From contig NZ_CP097800.1 in assembly GCF_000612545.2 (NCBI RefSeq), forward strand, positions 7,122,001-7,186,000: DNA of 64,000 nt, written 5' to 3'. Position 1 is the first letter of the stretch, and each line of letters begins with the position of its first letter. The position numbers and the translations under genes are program-made. Positions 1-8,292 of this stretch are shown here, piece after piece. The notes under the pieces were generated by a model. That model had not been told where the DNA came from, made no database searches, and saw only the letters and a program-made list of their open reading frames with translations. This DNA comes from Streptomyces sp. PCS3-D2. GTDB taxonomy: Bacteria; Actinomycetota; Actinomycetes; Streptomycetales; Streptomycetaceae.

Positions 1-1530
1 GACGTCACCGGTGGGGATGGTGCCCGCCCAGTCGGGGTAGCCGATCCTGCGGAAGACGGCCGCCTTCCGCTGCACGGGTGCCTCCTCCAGGTACCGGCCG
101 TCGCCGGTGGACCGCAGGCCGACGCAACCGGTTGCGTGGCTCGCGCACGTGTTGATGGAGTGCGTTCCGTCGAGGTTCTCGAAGGTCTTGACCGGGGTCG
201 GGTCGTCGGAGATCCGGTAGCTGCGGAATGAACCGGTGGTGTCGCTCGGCTGGAAGCGCACGGTGTCCGACGCGGCGGTGAGCACCCCGCCGCCGATCGA
301 CAGGCCGAAGACGGTGGCCGGGGCCGGCGGGACGTCGGTGAGCTTCGCGGCCTGCGGCGTGCCGGTGCCGGCCGCGGTGATCCGCTGGACGGCCACCCGC
401 GGCTGGGTGGCGTACGCGGGCGCCTTGGGGCTGCCGACCGCGATGAGCGAGCCGTCCGGCGCGGGCAGCAGTTGGGAGTCGGCGAGCTCCAGCACGTACT
501 CGACCGCTCCGGACGTCGAGCCGACGGACGTGAAGCGCAGCGGACGGCCCCGATTGTCGCCCGGGGATGCCGAGACGGATTCGGTCACGACCAACCAGTC
601 GCCGAGCAGCCTCAGTTCGCCCGAGAACAGGCCGAGATCGGTGGAACTCAGCACGTTCTGCGGCTGTGCCCGGTCCAGGACGTCCACCATGGTGCCGTCG
701 CCGGTGCGCAGCACTCTGCCCCCGGCCAGCCTGAAGGTGTGCGAGGGCTCGGACCCGTCCCCGTCCGGAAGCGCGCTGGTCTGCCCCGTGACGACGTCGA
801 CGAGGGTGGACCGGTGCAGTTCGTCCAGGCGGTGACGCAGGATCAGCGAGTCCCGGTCGCCGTCCTGCACCGTGGTATCGAGGGTCGCGCCGGCCGGCAG
901 CACCACCTTGGTGCGGATCGTGGAGCCGCCGTCCAGCCGGTTCAGGAACCAGCCGGTGACCGCGGAGCTGCTGCCCTCGAACGTCAGCACGGTGCGCCCG
1001 TACGTCCCCGCGTAGCTCTGCCCGGTGGGGATCGTGACGGTACCCGCTGCGACGGGCTTTCCGGTGGTCAGGTCGAACAGGTCGACCCGGGCGGGTGCCT
1101 GCGCCGTGGCCTCCGTGGGGACGGCGACGGTGTCGGAGGAGGTTCCGTAGCGGTGGTCAGGGGTTCCGCGGTATCCGCCGGCGGGCTGGCCCTGCTCCAG
1201 GTCTCCACTGACCGGGGCCGGCAGTCGCAGGCCGGTGTCGGTGGTGGCGCCGGTGTCGTAGCGGGTCCACAGCAGCTGGTCGCCGCCCTCGCGGGCGTGC
1301 AGGAGGCCGGTGTCGCCGGCCACGAAGAGCTGGTCCCGGGCGGGGAGGCCGCGCGGGGCAGCGGGCAGTACGAGTTCTGCGGGGCCTCCCGCGGCCGAGG
1401 CCCCGGCCGCCGGGGCGGCAGCCGCCCCGGCCGGTGCCGTGGCCAGTAACGCGGCGGAGGTGACCAGGGCCAGCGCGGCAGCCCCGATCCCTCGGTGCGG
1501 GCGTGACGTTCGTCTTGCGGTGGGGTCCAC
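1..1530 (-). CDS. Secreted beta-propeller-like protein (FG-GAP/VCBS type?), C-terminus cut by window edge
   Basis: This reading frame enters from the left edge, so only the first 510 codons are visible. A GTG start at 1530 is preceded at about 7 nt by GGAGAG. The N-terminus is a clear Sec signal peptide: a basic stretch (ARRTSRPHRG), a hydrophobic core ending in LLATAPAGAAAA, then an Ala/Pro-rich linker. The rest is beta-rich with repeated short strands, resembling the N-terminal part of Streptomyces exported FG-GAP/VCBS repeat proteins; that family assignment is from memory and moderate. Codon 28 (1447-1449) is TTA, the only TTA I found in a gene here, implying dependence on the bldA tRNA. 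It diverges from the MepB-like gene. Its substrate or role is unknown. Confidence 0.75.
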   Translation of the reverse strand, partial: MDPTARRTSRPHRGIGAAALALVTSAALLATAPAGAAAAPAAGASAAGGPAELVLPAAPRGLPARDQLFVAGDTGLLHAREGGDQLLWTRYDTGATTDTGLRLPAPVSGDLEQGQPAGGYRGTPDHRYGTSSDTVAVPTEATAQAPARVDLFDLTTGKPVAAGTVTIPTGQSYAGTYGRTVLTFEGSSSAVTGWFLNRLDGGSTIRTKVVLPAGATLDTTVQDGDRDSLILRHRLDELHRSTLVDVVTGQTSALPDGDGSEPSHTFRLAGGRVLRTGDGTMVDVLDRAQPQNVLSSTDLGLFSGELRLLGDWLVVTESVSASPGDNRGRPLRFTSVGSTSGAVEYVLELADSQLLPAPDGSLIAVGSPKAPAYATQPRVAVQRITAAGTGTPQAAKLTDVPPAPATVFGLSIGGGVLTAASDTVRFQPSDTTGSFRSYRISDDPTPVKTFENLDGTHSINTCASHATGCVGLRSTGDGRYLEEAPVQRKAAVFRRIGYPDWAGTIPTGDV

Positions 1531-1730
1531 AACCACCCTCTCCTGGGCGAACACGGAGGAAGGGGTCGTCAGGGAGCAGGCCTCGGGCAGCCGCTCGCGC
1601 GGGCCGGCCGGCCTGGCTCTTCGTGATCGGCCCCCTCCGATCGTGCGGGAGCATACCAACGGTGATCATTCGATCGCACAGGAGTTCAAGAGAAAGTCTC
1701 TATTCGTTCGCGTGTTCGATATCTGGCAAG

Positions 1731-2318
1731 ATGGCCGGCATGCCGATGGAACGCGAAGTCCTCGAAGCCCGCGAAGGCCCTTCGCGGGTCCCTGGCGACC
1801 TGTTGAAGGCCATGGAGCTGGCCTACGGTCCGGGCGGATTCACCTGCTCGCCGCCGGTGCCCGAGGCGGAGAGCGCCGACTACGGGGCGTGCGCGTTCAC
1901 CCTGGACGGCCTCTCGGTCCGATTCCGTGTCGCCCGGACGACCCCGGCGAAGGCCGGCCAGTTCGTCACGGTGTGGAAGAGGTCCGCGGGCGGGCCGATC
2001 CAGCCCTTCGATGCCGCGGATCCCGTCGACCTGTTCGTCATCAGCGCCCGTCAGGGCGAGGACTTCGGGCAGTTCGTCTTCCCGCGGGAGGTGTTGCGCG
2101 AACGGAACGTCGTGTCGACGAACGGCTCCGGCGGGAAGAGGGCGTTCCGTGTCTATCCGCCATGGGCGGTCACCACGAGCCGGCAGGCCCGCAGTGCGCA
2201 GGCCTGGCAGGTGGAACACTTCCTCCGGCTCTCCGGAGACGGCTCGGTCGACCTGTCCCGTGCGTACGCACTGTGTCACCCGGGGCAGGATGGATCCTGG
2301 GACGTCCGAACGGAATGA
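1731..2318 (+). CDS. MepB family protein
   Basis: A 195-residue soluble protein matching the MepB family, named after the third gene of the Staphylococcus aureus mepRAB locus; its biochemical function is not established. Family blocks visible are ADYGACAFTLDG, the basic stretch TTPAKAGQFVTVWKR, DLFVISARQGEDFGQFVFP, and GGKRAFRVYPPW near the C-terminus. Start choice is uncertain between ATG 1731, 1740 and 1746. No Shine-Dalgarno precedes any of them, and a GATATC at 1718-1723 lies 7 nt before 1731, which would fit a leaderless transcript. The frame is open further upstream but that part has no signal. It is followed 55 bp later by a transposase remnant. Confidence 0.8.
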   Translation: MAGMPMEREVLEAREGPSRVPGDLLKAMELAYGPGGFTCSPPVPEAESADYGACAFTLDGLSVRFRVARTTPAKAGQFVTVWKRSAGGPIQPFDAADPVDLFVISARQGEDFGQFVFPREVLRERNVVSTNGSGGKRAFRVYPPWAVTTSRQARSAQAWQVEHFLRLSGDGSVDLSRAYALCHPGQDGSWDVRTE

Positions 2319-2373
2319 TCTTCGAGATGGTCGGATCGCTGCGGAAGCGACGATACGGGATCCGGGATGCGGG

Positions 2374-2604
2374 GTAACTCGGCCGAAGCCGTGGCGTGTT
2401 GACGACGGGTCGTGGGCGGTGATCGAGCCGCTGCTGCCCAAGGTTGCAGGTCGGGAGCGGTATCCAGGACGCAAGCTGCATCCGGACCGGCTGGTGTTCC
2501 AGGGGGCTCTGTTCCTCCTGCACGCCGGGGTGAGTGGGGAGCGTCTCCCGCGGGAACTCGGTTTCGGGTCGGGCATGACCTGCCGGCCGAGCTCTGCAGC
2601 GTGA
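2374..2604 (+). pseudogene. IS5-family transposase N-terminal remnant
   Basis: From about 2374 the frame encodes a sequence typical of the start of Streptomyces IS5-type transposases (DUF4096 domain): a W-x-V-D-D block, IEPLLPKV, the basic PGRK segment, and RELGFGSGMTC. After the GMTC motif (about 2580) the similarity stops and the frame ends at 2604. There is no start codon at the expected place (GTA ACT instead of GTG ACT), and the catalytic DDE part is absent. It is therefore a dead stump of roughly 75 codons. No terminal inverted repeats were recognised around it. Confidence 0.75.
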
Positions 2605-2765
2605 CGCCCTGGACTTCTCCCGGGCACCAGGCGCTGTGGACGGCTCTCGCAACCGGGCGCGCACAGCCGTACGGCTGTGCCGCAGGCCCACATCCCGCCG
2701 GGGGCGCCCCGTTAGACTCCCCGAAGCGATCAGTGTGCACCACACTCATCCCATCGGGGGAACTC

Positions 2766-3731
2766 ATGCCGCAGGAACGTTTGAACCGCCGGAGTCTGCT
2801 GCGCGCGGGCGGCGGAATCGGGCTCGCGTCGCTCGGCCTGGGGTACGGAGCGGGAGTTGCCTCCGCGGCGGTGTCCGCGTCGCCGCGCTTCGACCTGACC
2901 AAGCCCTCGTACGACCTGTTCCGGCACAAGCCGCTGCACGACGACACCGTGCAGCAGAGCTTCGCCTTCGACAGCGTCAACAAGCGTCTGTTCGTGGCAC
3001 AGCGGCGGAACGGCACCGACACCAAGGCCGGCGATCTGTGCATCACCCAGCTGGACTTCGCAGGCAACCATGTTTCGTACATGCATCTCAGCGGCTTCGG
3101 CCACGGGGTGTCGTTCGGTGTGGAACCCCGCGGCAGCGAGAGCTGGCTGTGGACCGAGGTGGACGCGAACTCGAACGGCTACGGCACCCGGCTCGGCCGC
3201 TTCAAGTTCGTGAAGGGCGGTTCGCTGTCCCGCACATCGTCGGCGATCACCAAGTACAGCCCCGTGTCGGGGGCCGTGGAGTACACCTGCTCCATCGACC
3301 CGGTCTACGACAACATGGCCGTCCGTCACCACAAGGACGGCGCGAAGTACATAGCGGTCTACGCCATGTCGGATGCAAAGGCAGGAGACTTCAGCAGTCC
3401 CAAGGCCTACTTCAAGCAGCCGTCGATTCGGGGCACCGCCCAGGGCTATACGACTTACGGTCAGCACCTGTACTACCTGACAGGCAACGCGTACTCGTCG
3501 AGCAACCCGGTGCCTGGCAACGCCGAGCTCACGAGCGTGAACCTGAACACGGGTGCGATAACGCAGGGTCCGGTTCTGACGAAGGCGGGCGGCACGTTGG
3601 AGTTCCGTGAGCCGGAGGGCCTGGCGATCTACCGCACGAACGCCGGACAGTCCCGCCTTTTCCTGGGCTTCGCGTCGGGCGCCGCTGGTGACCGGCGCTC
3701 GAATCTGTTCTACAAGAACGTCCTGGTATAG
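2766..3731 (+). CDS. Tat-exported TagC-like beta-propeller protein
   Basis: A 321-residue protein starting at ATG 2766 with GGGGGA six bases upstream; a TAGACT at 2713-2718 could be its -10 box. The N-terminus carries a twin-arginine signal (NRRSLLRAGG) followed by a hydrophobic stretch and an Ala-rich cleavage region, so it should fold before export. The mature part is beta-rich with blocks such as QQSFAFDSVNKRLFVAQRR and FGHGVSFGVEP, which resemble the beta-propeller of proteins annotated in Streptomyces as teichoic acid biosynthesis protein C and of phage P68 receptor-binding proteins. The enzymatic role of TagC-like proteins is unclear. It fits with the wall-polymer locus at 18-25 kb but is not linked to it. 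Confidence 0.75.
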   Translation: MPQERLNRRSLLRAGGGIGLASLGLGYGAGVASAAVSASPRFDLTKPSYDLFRHKPLHDDTVQQSFAFDSVNKRLFVAQRRNGTDTKAGDLCITQLDFAGNHVSYMHLSGFGHGVSFGVEPRGSESWLWTEVDANSNGYGTRLGRFKFVKGGSLSRTSSAITKYSPVSGAVEYTCSIDPVYDNMAVRHHKDGAKYIAVYAMSDAKAGDFSSPKAYFKQPSIRGTAQGYTTYGQHLYYLTGNAYSSSNPVPGNAELTSVNLNTGAITQGPVLTKAGGTLEFREPEGLAIYRTNAGQSRLFLGFASGAAGDRRSNLFYKNVLV

Positions 3732-3922
3732 CCGCTGATCAGGCCTTGGCAGGCCGGTCCGCACCCGCGCATACGTTCTCGACCGGGAAGCGGCAGGGCC
3801 ATAGGATCCCCCACGCGCTCGAACGCGTATCCAGGCAGGGGACCTGGATGCGGCAGACCAGTCATGCGGGGGGACCCATGAACACGCGTCTCACCGCGGC
3901 CCGCCCTGACCAAGGAGGACCC

Positions 3923-4345
3923 ATGAAGCGCACGATGAATCTGACCGCCAAGGCCGTCACCGCCGGTGCGGCCGCCGTCGGGATGATGGTCGGTTTCAGC
4001 GGTCAGGCCGCTGCATCCACCAGCGTGGAGATGACTGCCTACTATGGCGGCAAGCTGGCCGGCAGCGGCTACTTCAACGCCGACCCGTCCGGCTCCGTCC
4101 CGGGTGACGCCATCCGGGCCTGTGATCTCTACGCCGACGGCGTGGGCATCGAGGTCCGCATGGACATCAACCCGAGCGGCGCCTGGCACACCGACCGCGT
4201 CGCCAGCACCCGCGGCCACAACTCGCCGTACTGCTCGCCCTGGAAGAGCGGCAACATAGCCGAGGAGACCACGGTGGCTCTCAAGATCTGTGCGGTGAAG
4301 GGGACCTGGGAGGACTGCTCCCCGGTGCACTACGCCAAGGCGTGA
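3923..4345 (+). CDS. Small secreted protein with four cysteines
   Basis: A 140-residue protein. The chosen ATG at 3923 has a near-perfect AAGGAGGA 3-4 nt upstream of its spacer and gives a standard Sec signal peptide (basic MKRTMNLTAK, hydrophobic core, SGQAAAS cleavage region). An alternative in-frame ATG at 3888 also has a G-rich Shine-Dalgarno but would place a charged extension before the signal peptide. The mature domain of about 105 residues contains four Cys (in RACDLYADG, SPYCSPW, LKICAVK, WEDCSPV), probably two disulfides. No family was recognised; it resembles the many small secreted Streptomyces proteins of unknown function. It is a single gene closed by a strong hairpin. Confidence 0.8.
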   Translation: MKRTMNLTAKAVTAGAAAVGMMVGFSGQAAASTSVEMTAYYGGKLAGSGYFNADPSGSVPGDAIRACDLYADGVGIEVRMDINPSGAWHTDRVASTRGHNSPYCSPWKSGNIAEETTVALKICAVKGTWEDCSPVHYAKA

Positions 4346-4378
4346 GCCCGCGGCGGCACTGTTCGCCGTGACATCACT

Positions 4379-4413
4379 GACACGGCCCCGGACCAGGCGT
4401 CCGGGGCCGTGTC
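4379..4413 (+). terminator. Strong hairpin terminator
   Basis: A perfect 14-bp inverted repeat (GACACGGCCCCGGA / TCCGGGGCCGTGTC) with a 7-nt loop lies 33 bp after the stop of the small secreted protein gene. No U-tract follows, as is usual for Streptomyces hairpin terminators. Confidence 0.8.
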
Positions 4414-4819
4414 GCCGTTCAGCGGCGCGTCCGCCGGGCTGCTCGGTCGCCCGCAGCCCGGTATGCGCAGTCATCTTCTGGCGCCGTGCCTCACGGCCGG
4501 TCCGGGACGCCCTGCCCCATAGCCATTCCCGGACGCTCGGGGAGCTGTCCAGCGGTGACGTCCCTCGGCCGCCGCATTCGCCCGCACCCATGCCGGGTCC
4601 AACCGCTGGTCGAGGCTGAGCTCGCATGCCCGTTCCTCCAGCCCGACCGGCGAGTTCGTATCGAGGACCTTCAACTCCCGAGGAACCGGCTCATGCGAGT
4701 TCATCGCCCCAAGCTGCCCGACAGCAACCCAGGGCCTGCAACCGCCCCTTCGAAGACCATTTCGTTGGGAGTTCTTAATGCCTTGCCGCAGGGAGCAGGG
4801 CCGAGAGAGCATCCGGTGC
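4414..4819. other. Intergenic stretch, no confident gene
   Basis: About 400 bp without a convincing gene. On the minus strand a 77-codon frame (4704 down to 4471, beginning MNSHEPVPRELKVL) has moderately G/C-rich third positions but only a weak ribosome-binding site (GGGGCG) and no recognisable family, so it is noted and not called. The third-position G+C is lower than in the neighbours, suggesting non-coding sequence or decayed coding DNA. Confidence 0.4.
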
Positions 4820-5407
4820 ATGGAAGCACCGGCCGAAAGCCTTCGTTCGGACCACGTCGTCCTGCGCCGCTGGCGGACGGGCGATCTCGACGCTCTCGAA
4901 CAGGCGATCCGCGAGTCGCTCGACCACTTGGTGCCGTGGCTGCCCTGGGCCGCCGACCCCGGCAGGCGGCAGACTGCCGAATACCTCGCCAGGGCCAAGG
5001 AGCAGTGGGAGGCCGGGCAGGACTTCAGCTACGCGATCACCTCGGGCGCCGAAGTGATCGGAGGCTGCGCCCTCATGCGCCGCATCGGAGCGGGCGGCCT
5101 CGAAATCGGCTACTGGCTCCACCCCGCGTGGACCGGACGGGGCCTGGTCACCGCGGCCGTCGCCGGTCTGGTCGGCGAGGGCTTCCGGCTGGAGGGCATC
5201 GACCGCATCGAGATCCACCACGACGCCGCGAACCAGGCCAGCGGGGCCGTTGCCCGGCGCTCGGGATTCACCGAGATCGGGCGCGGACCGGCGCCCGAAG
5301 AACCGCTCGCGCCCGGCGAATCGGGGATCGACGTCATCTGGCGGATGACGGCGGACCAGTGGCGGACGCGGACGGCCGAGGCCGTCGCCGCCCGCCGGTC
5401 CGGCTGA
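4820..5407 (+). CDS. GNAT family N-acetyltransferase (RimJ/RimL type)
   Basis: A 195-residue acetyltransferase that would transfer an acetyl group from acetyl-CoA to an amine. The N-terminal LRSDHVVLRRWRTGDLDAL and the central GGLEIGYWLHPAWTGRGL, which contains the acetyl-CoA pyrophosphate loop, are characteristic of the RimJ/RimL branch; the later EIHHDAANQASGAVARRSGF is the usual C-terminal helix-strand block. Start was set at ATG 4820 because the family begins a few residues before this conserved N-terminus; the frame is open to 4778. Substrate is unknown. A hairpin follows directly. Confidence 0.85.
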   Translation: MEAPAESLRSDHVVLRRWRTGDLDALEQAIRESLDHLVPWLPWAADPGRRQTAEYLARAKEQWEAGQDFSYAITSGAEVIGGCALMRRIGAGGLEIGYWLHPAWTGRGLVTAAVAGLVGEGFRLEGIDRIEIHHDAANQASGAVARRSGFTEIGRGPAPEEPLAPGESGIDVIWRMTADQWRTRTAEAVAARRSG

Positions 5408-5415
5408 CCGGCGAA

Positions 5416-5437
5416 CCGCCGCACCGGTGTGCGGCGG
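5416..5437 (+). terminator. Hairpin terminator after GNAT gene
   Basis: Perfect 9-bp GC stem (CCGCCGCAC / GTGCGGCGG) with CGGT loop, beginning 9 bp after the GNAT stop codon. Confidence 0.6.
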
Positions 5438-5630
5438 AACCGGGAGCCGGCCGGCGTCCGGCGCGGCTGCACCGACGACCGCTCCCGCTCCACGGCATCC
5501 GCACCCGACCCGGCGGCCCGGGCGCGGCGCGGCAGCGTCCCGTCAGCAGGACCGGGACCCCGGCCGACTCGTCCGCCGCCGGATGCCGGCGGTGGACGGA
5601 ACCCACCCGTTCGGCCCAGTCCGCCGGACT

Positions 5631-5849
5631 TCAGCGGCGGGGGCCCAGGACCTCTTCGGCGCCGGGCAGGTCATGGACGCAGACGCCCCGCCCGGTCAGC
5701 GGCAACAGCCCCGCCAGCGGACACGACACCGGCATCTCGTGGTCGACCTCCCATTGCCCGACCTTGTTCCCACCCGTGTGATCCGTCGTGCAGACGGCGT
5801 ACAGGTGGCCGGCGCACCCCCGGCAGAGCAGGGGCTGGTGGCCGCTCAC
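5631..5849 (-). CDS. Small Cys-rich hypothetical protein
   Basis: A 72-residue frame on the minus strand with strongly G/C-biased third positions, starting at GTG 5849 (VSGHQPLLCRGCAGHLY). It has a CxxC pair (CRGC), an ACTT-type Cys, further Cys in VSCPL and GVCVHDL, and several His (GHLY, TDH, VDHE), suggesting metal binding or a disulfide-rich fold. There is only a weak purine-rich site upstream, so the start may lie elsewhere; the frame is open well upstream. No family is recognised. It lies opposite a region otherwise empty between the GNAT gene and the epsilon-subunit gene. Confidence 0.45.
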   Translation of the reverse strand: MSGHQPLLCRGCAGHLYAVCTTDHTGGNKVGQWEVDHEMPVSCPLAGLLPLTGRGVCVHDLPGAEEVLGPRR

Positions 5850-6085
5850 GGCCGCCCCGCATGGTGCCGCGGACTCGCCGTGCCGCGCCCGGCGGGCGCT
5901 TGTACCGTCGGACGCGACAGGGGTCCTGGCGATCCGACCGGACCCCAGAGGCCGGTTCGCGCCTGCGGAAAACGTCCCGTCGGCGCGCCGAGCCACCCGT
6001 GTGCCTCCCGCGTCGACGCCGAGCCGGTCCGGCCCGCGCGATGCGACGGGGCGCACGCGCAGCCCCCGTGAGAGAGGCCGTGCCG

Positions 6086-6331
6086 ATGCCGAACGATGCT
6101 CCGACAGCGAGCCTGCTGCGTGTGGAACGGGGCGTTGCCGCCCCGGAGGAACTGGCCGCGATCGCGGTCGTCGTCGCCTGCTACGCGAACCGGACCTCCC
6201 TCGACCGCGACCGTGGCCGTGACGGCTGCGCGACGGGCGGCGCCGGGACGAGGGCCGGCAGCGGCTCCGGCCGCCGCCCCACCGCCCAGCCCGACGCCGG
6301 CTGCTGGGCAGGTTGCTGGACCTGCCGCTGA
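6086..6331 (+). CDS. Acyl-CoA carboxylase epsilon subunit-like protein
   Basis: An 81-residue protein. The segment SLLRVERGVAAPEELAAIAV matches the short, mostly helical core of actinobacterial acyl-CoA carboxylase epsilon subunits (AccE/PccE type), which bind and stimulate the beta subunit that makes malonyl- or methylmalonyl-CoA. The C-terminal half is Gly/Arg-rich and ends in a Trp/Cys-rich tail (CWAGCWTCR), less typical of the family. Start at ATG 6086 has AGAGAGG 8 nt upstream; GTG 6080 is possible. No biotin-carboxylase or carboxyltransferase gene is visible, so it would serve a complex encoded elsewhere. It converges on the spore-pigment hydroxylase gene. Confidence 0.6.
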   Translation: MPNDAPTASLLRVERGVAAPEELAAIAVVVACYANRTSLDRDRGRDGCATGGAGTRAGSGSGRRPTAQPDAGCWAGCWTCR

Positions 6332-6381
6332 ACCCCGTCCGCCGGCCGCGCGCACGGCCGGCGGACGAGGGGCACGAGTGG

Positions 6382-8016
6382 TCACGCCCGGCGCAGCACC
6401 GTCGAGAGGACCTCGCGCAAGACCGCCGCGGGGTCGGCCGCGGCCCCTTCCGAGCGCCAGGCCACGAAGCCGTCAGGGCGTACGAGTACGGTGCCGTCGG
6501 CGTCCAGTCGGTGGACCTCGGTCCAGGGGGCGCCGCCCTCCGGGACCAGGTCCGCCCCCGGACCCGAGCCGATCGCGTACGCCTCCAGCCGCACCCCCAG
6601 CTCCCCGGCCACCTGCTCGGCCGCCGCCCGCCACGGCGTACCCGTGGCGCTGAGCAGCACGAAGGAACGCTCGTACAGGTCCAGGGTGGAGATCCGCTCA
6701 CCGGCCCTGGACAGCCACATGTGTGGGGCGCGGGTCCCGGTGTCGCCCATCGAACCCAGCGTCTCCGGGATGACGGGCCGCCCCGGGTCGCCGCCGACGA
6801 GCGCGCCCTGCGGGTAGCAGTACGCCATCGCGGTGGTCAGGACACCGCTGCCCGGCCCGCCGCCCATGGTGGGCGGAGGCGCGTACCCGGGGTGGCTGTG
6901 CTCGGCCGAACGGGCCGACGCCCGCTCGCTCGTGGCCCTGGCCACCGGAAGCCGCTCGGCCTGGTAGGTGTCGAGGAGTCCGATGCCCGCCGCCCCGCCG
7001 AGCACTGCGGCGATCTTCCACGCGAGGTTGTGCGCGTCCTGGATGCCCGTGTTGGAGCCGAAGGCCCCGGTGGGAGACATCTCGTGGGCGGCGTCCCCGG
7101 CCAGGAACACCCGGCCGGACGCATACCGCTCGGCCACCCGTTCGGCCGCGTGCCACGGCGCCTTGCCGCCGATCTCCACGTCCAGATCGGGTACGCCGAC
7201 CGCCTCCCGGATCTGGTCCACGCACCGCTCGTCGGTGAAGTCCTCCAGCGTTTCGCCCTGGTCGGGGTGCCAGGGAGCGTGGAACACCCACTGGGTGTCG
7301 TTGTCCACGGGCAGCAGCGCCCCGTCGGCACCGGGGCGCATCAGGTAGCAGACGATGAAGCGCAGGTCGCCCAGTACCTTCACCAGCCGCTCCGAGCGGA
7401 AGGTGACGCTCACGTTGTGGAACAGCTCGCCGTTGCCCGTCTGCGGGATCCGCAGCTGCTCGCGGACGGGGCTGCGCGGTCCGTCCGCCGCGATCAGGAA
7501 GTCCGCGCGCACCGTGATGTGCTCGCCCGTGGCACGGTCCTTCACCACGGCGTTCACCCCGGTGGCGTCCTGGTCGAAGCTCATCAGCTCGTGGCCGAAG
7601 CGGATGTCGGCACCCTGTGCCCGGCTCTGCTCGGCCAGCACCGGCTCGATGTTGTTCTGGCTGCACAGGCACCACTGCGTCGGGCTGAAACGCGCCAGTG
7701 CGCCGGACGGGTCGATGGACTTGATCAGCCAGTTGTGGTTGGCCGTGTCGGTCAGTGACTGCGCTTGCAGAATGCCCTGAATGCCCTCCAGCACGGACGC
7801 CGCCCGGCGGATCGCGTGCTCCGCCCCCGCTGTGCGGTACAGCTCCATCGTGCGGGCGTTGATGCCACGGCCGCGCGGGTGCGGGGAGGTACCGGAGTGC
7901 TTCTCGACCAGCAGGTGCCTCACTCCGTGGCGGCTCAGAAAAAGCGAGGTGGACAGGCCCACGAGGGAGCCGCCCACGACGAGAACCGGTACGCGAACAT
8001 CGGCGTTGTCTTCCAT
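6382..8016 (-). CDS. whiE-ORFVIII: FAD-dependent aromatic polyketide hydroxylase (whiE ORFVIII type)
   Basis: A 544-residue flavoprotein monooxygenase of the phenol-hydroxylase-like group that modifies aromatic polyketides. The N-terminal dinucleotide fold VLVVGGSLVGLSTSLFLSRHG (GxGxxG variant G-G-S-L-V-G), the central ADFLIAADGPRSPVR (DG motif) and the GRVFLAGDAAHEMSPTGAFG motif (GD, FAD ribityl contact) are all present, followed by the thioredoxin-like C-terminal domain of this group. Length is usual. It is transcribed away from the pigment operon, exactly the arrangement of whiE ORFVIII in S. coelicolor, where it depends on the late sporulation sigma factor SigF. ATG 8016 has AGGAG about 10 nt upstream. 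Role: late tailoring oxidation of the spore pigment. Confidence 0.9.
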   Translation of the reverse strand: MEDNADVRVPVLVVGGSLVGLSTSLFLSRHGVRHLLVEKHSGTSPHPRGRGINARTMELYRTAGAEHAIRRAASVLEGIQGILQAQSLTDTANHNWLIKSIDPSGALARFSPTQWCLCSQNNIEPVLAEQSRAQGADIRFGHELMSFDQDATGVNAVVKDRATGEHITVRADFLIAADGPRSPVREQLRIPQTGNGELFHNVSVTFRSERLVKVLGDLRFIVCYLMRPGADGALLPVDNDTQWVFHAPWHPDQGETLEDFTDERCVDQIREAVGVPDLDVEIGGKAPWHAAERVAERYASGRVFLAGDAAHEMSPTGAFGSNTGIQDAHNLAWKIAAVLGGAAGIGLLDTYQAERLPVARATSERASARSAEHSHPGYAPPPTMGGGPGSGVLTTAMAYCYPQGALVGGDPGRPVIPETLGSMGDTGTRAPHMWLSRAGERISTLDLYERSFVLLSATGTPWRAAAEQVAGELGVRLEAYAIGSGPGADLVPEGGAPWTEVHRLDADGTVLVRPDGFVAWRSEGAAADPAAVLREVLSTVLRRA

Positions 8017-8292
8017 CAGCTGCGGGCTCCTGTTTTCTGTGTGGGGGAGTGGACTCTTTATGCCCCCGATCCGGGACGAGGCCCGGTTGATTCGCCGGTT
8101 GTCACCCGCTTGATGCGGACATGTAGCGGTACGCCCCTCTCCGGATGACGATGAGCGACAGCGGCTCCCCCGGGACGCGCCGGTTCGTCCTTCCCCCGGT
8201 GAGGAGGCCGCCGGCCCGGGCGGATGCCACCGGTGACGGACGAGGGGTCCGTACGCGATGGATCTCCACCCCCCTCAAGAAGGAGTGAGTAG
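8017..8292. promoter_or_regulatory. Divergent promoter region of spore-pigment locus
   Basis: The 276 bp between the hydroxylase gene and the pigment operon must hold both promoters. In S. coelicolor this region carries two sporulation-timed promoters. I cannot identify their -10/-35 boxes here with confidence. The operon's first gene has AAGAAGGAG at 8277-8285, 7 nt before its ATG. Confidence 0.5.

Noticed and set aside
4471..4704. 77-codon minus-strand frame after the secreted-protein terminator
   Set aside because: Weak ribosome-binding site, moderate codon bias and no family; left uncalled.
8017..8292. SigF-type promoter boxes before the hydroxylase gene
   Set aside because: Expected from S. 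coelicolor, but I could not place convincing -35 and -10 sequences.
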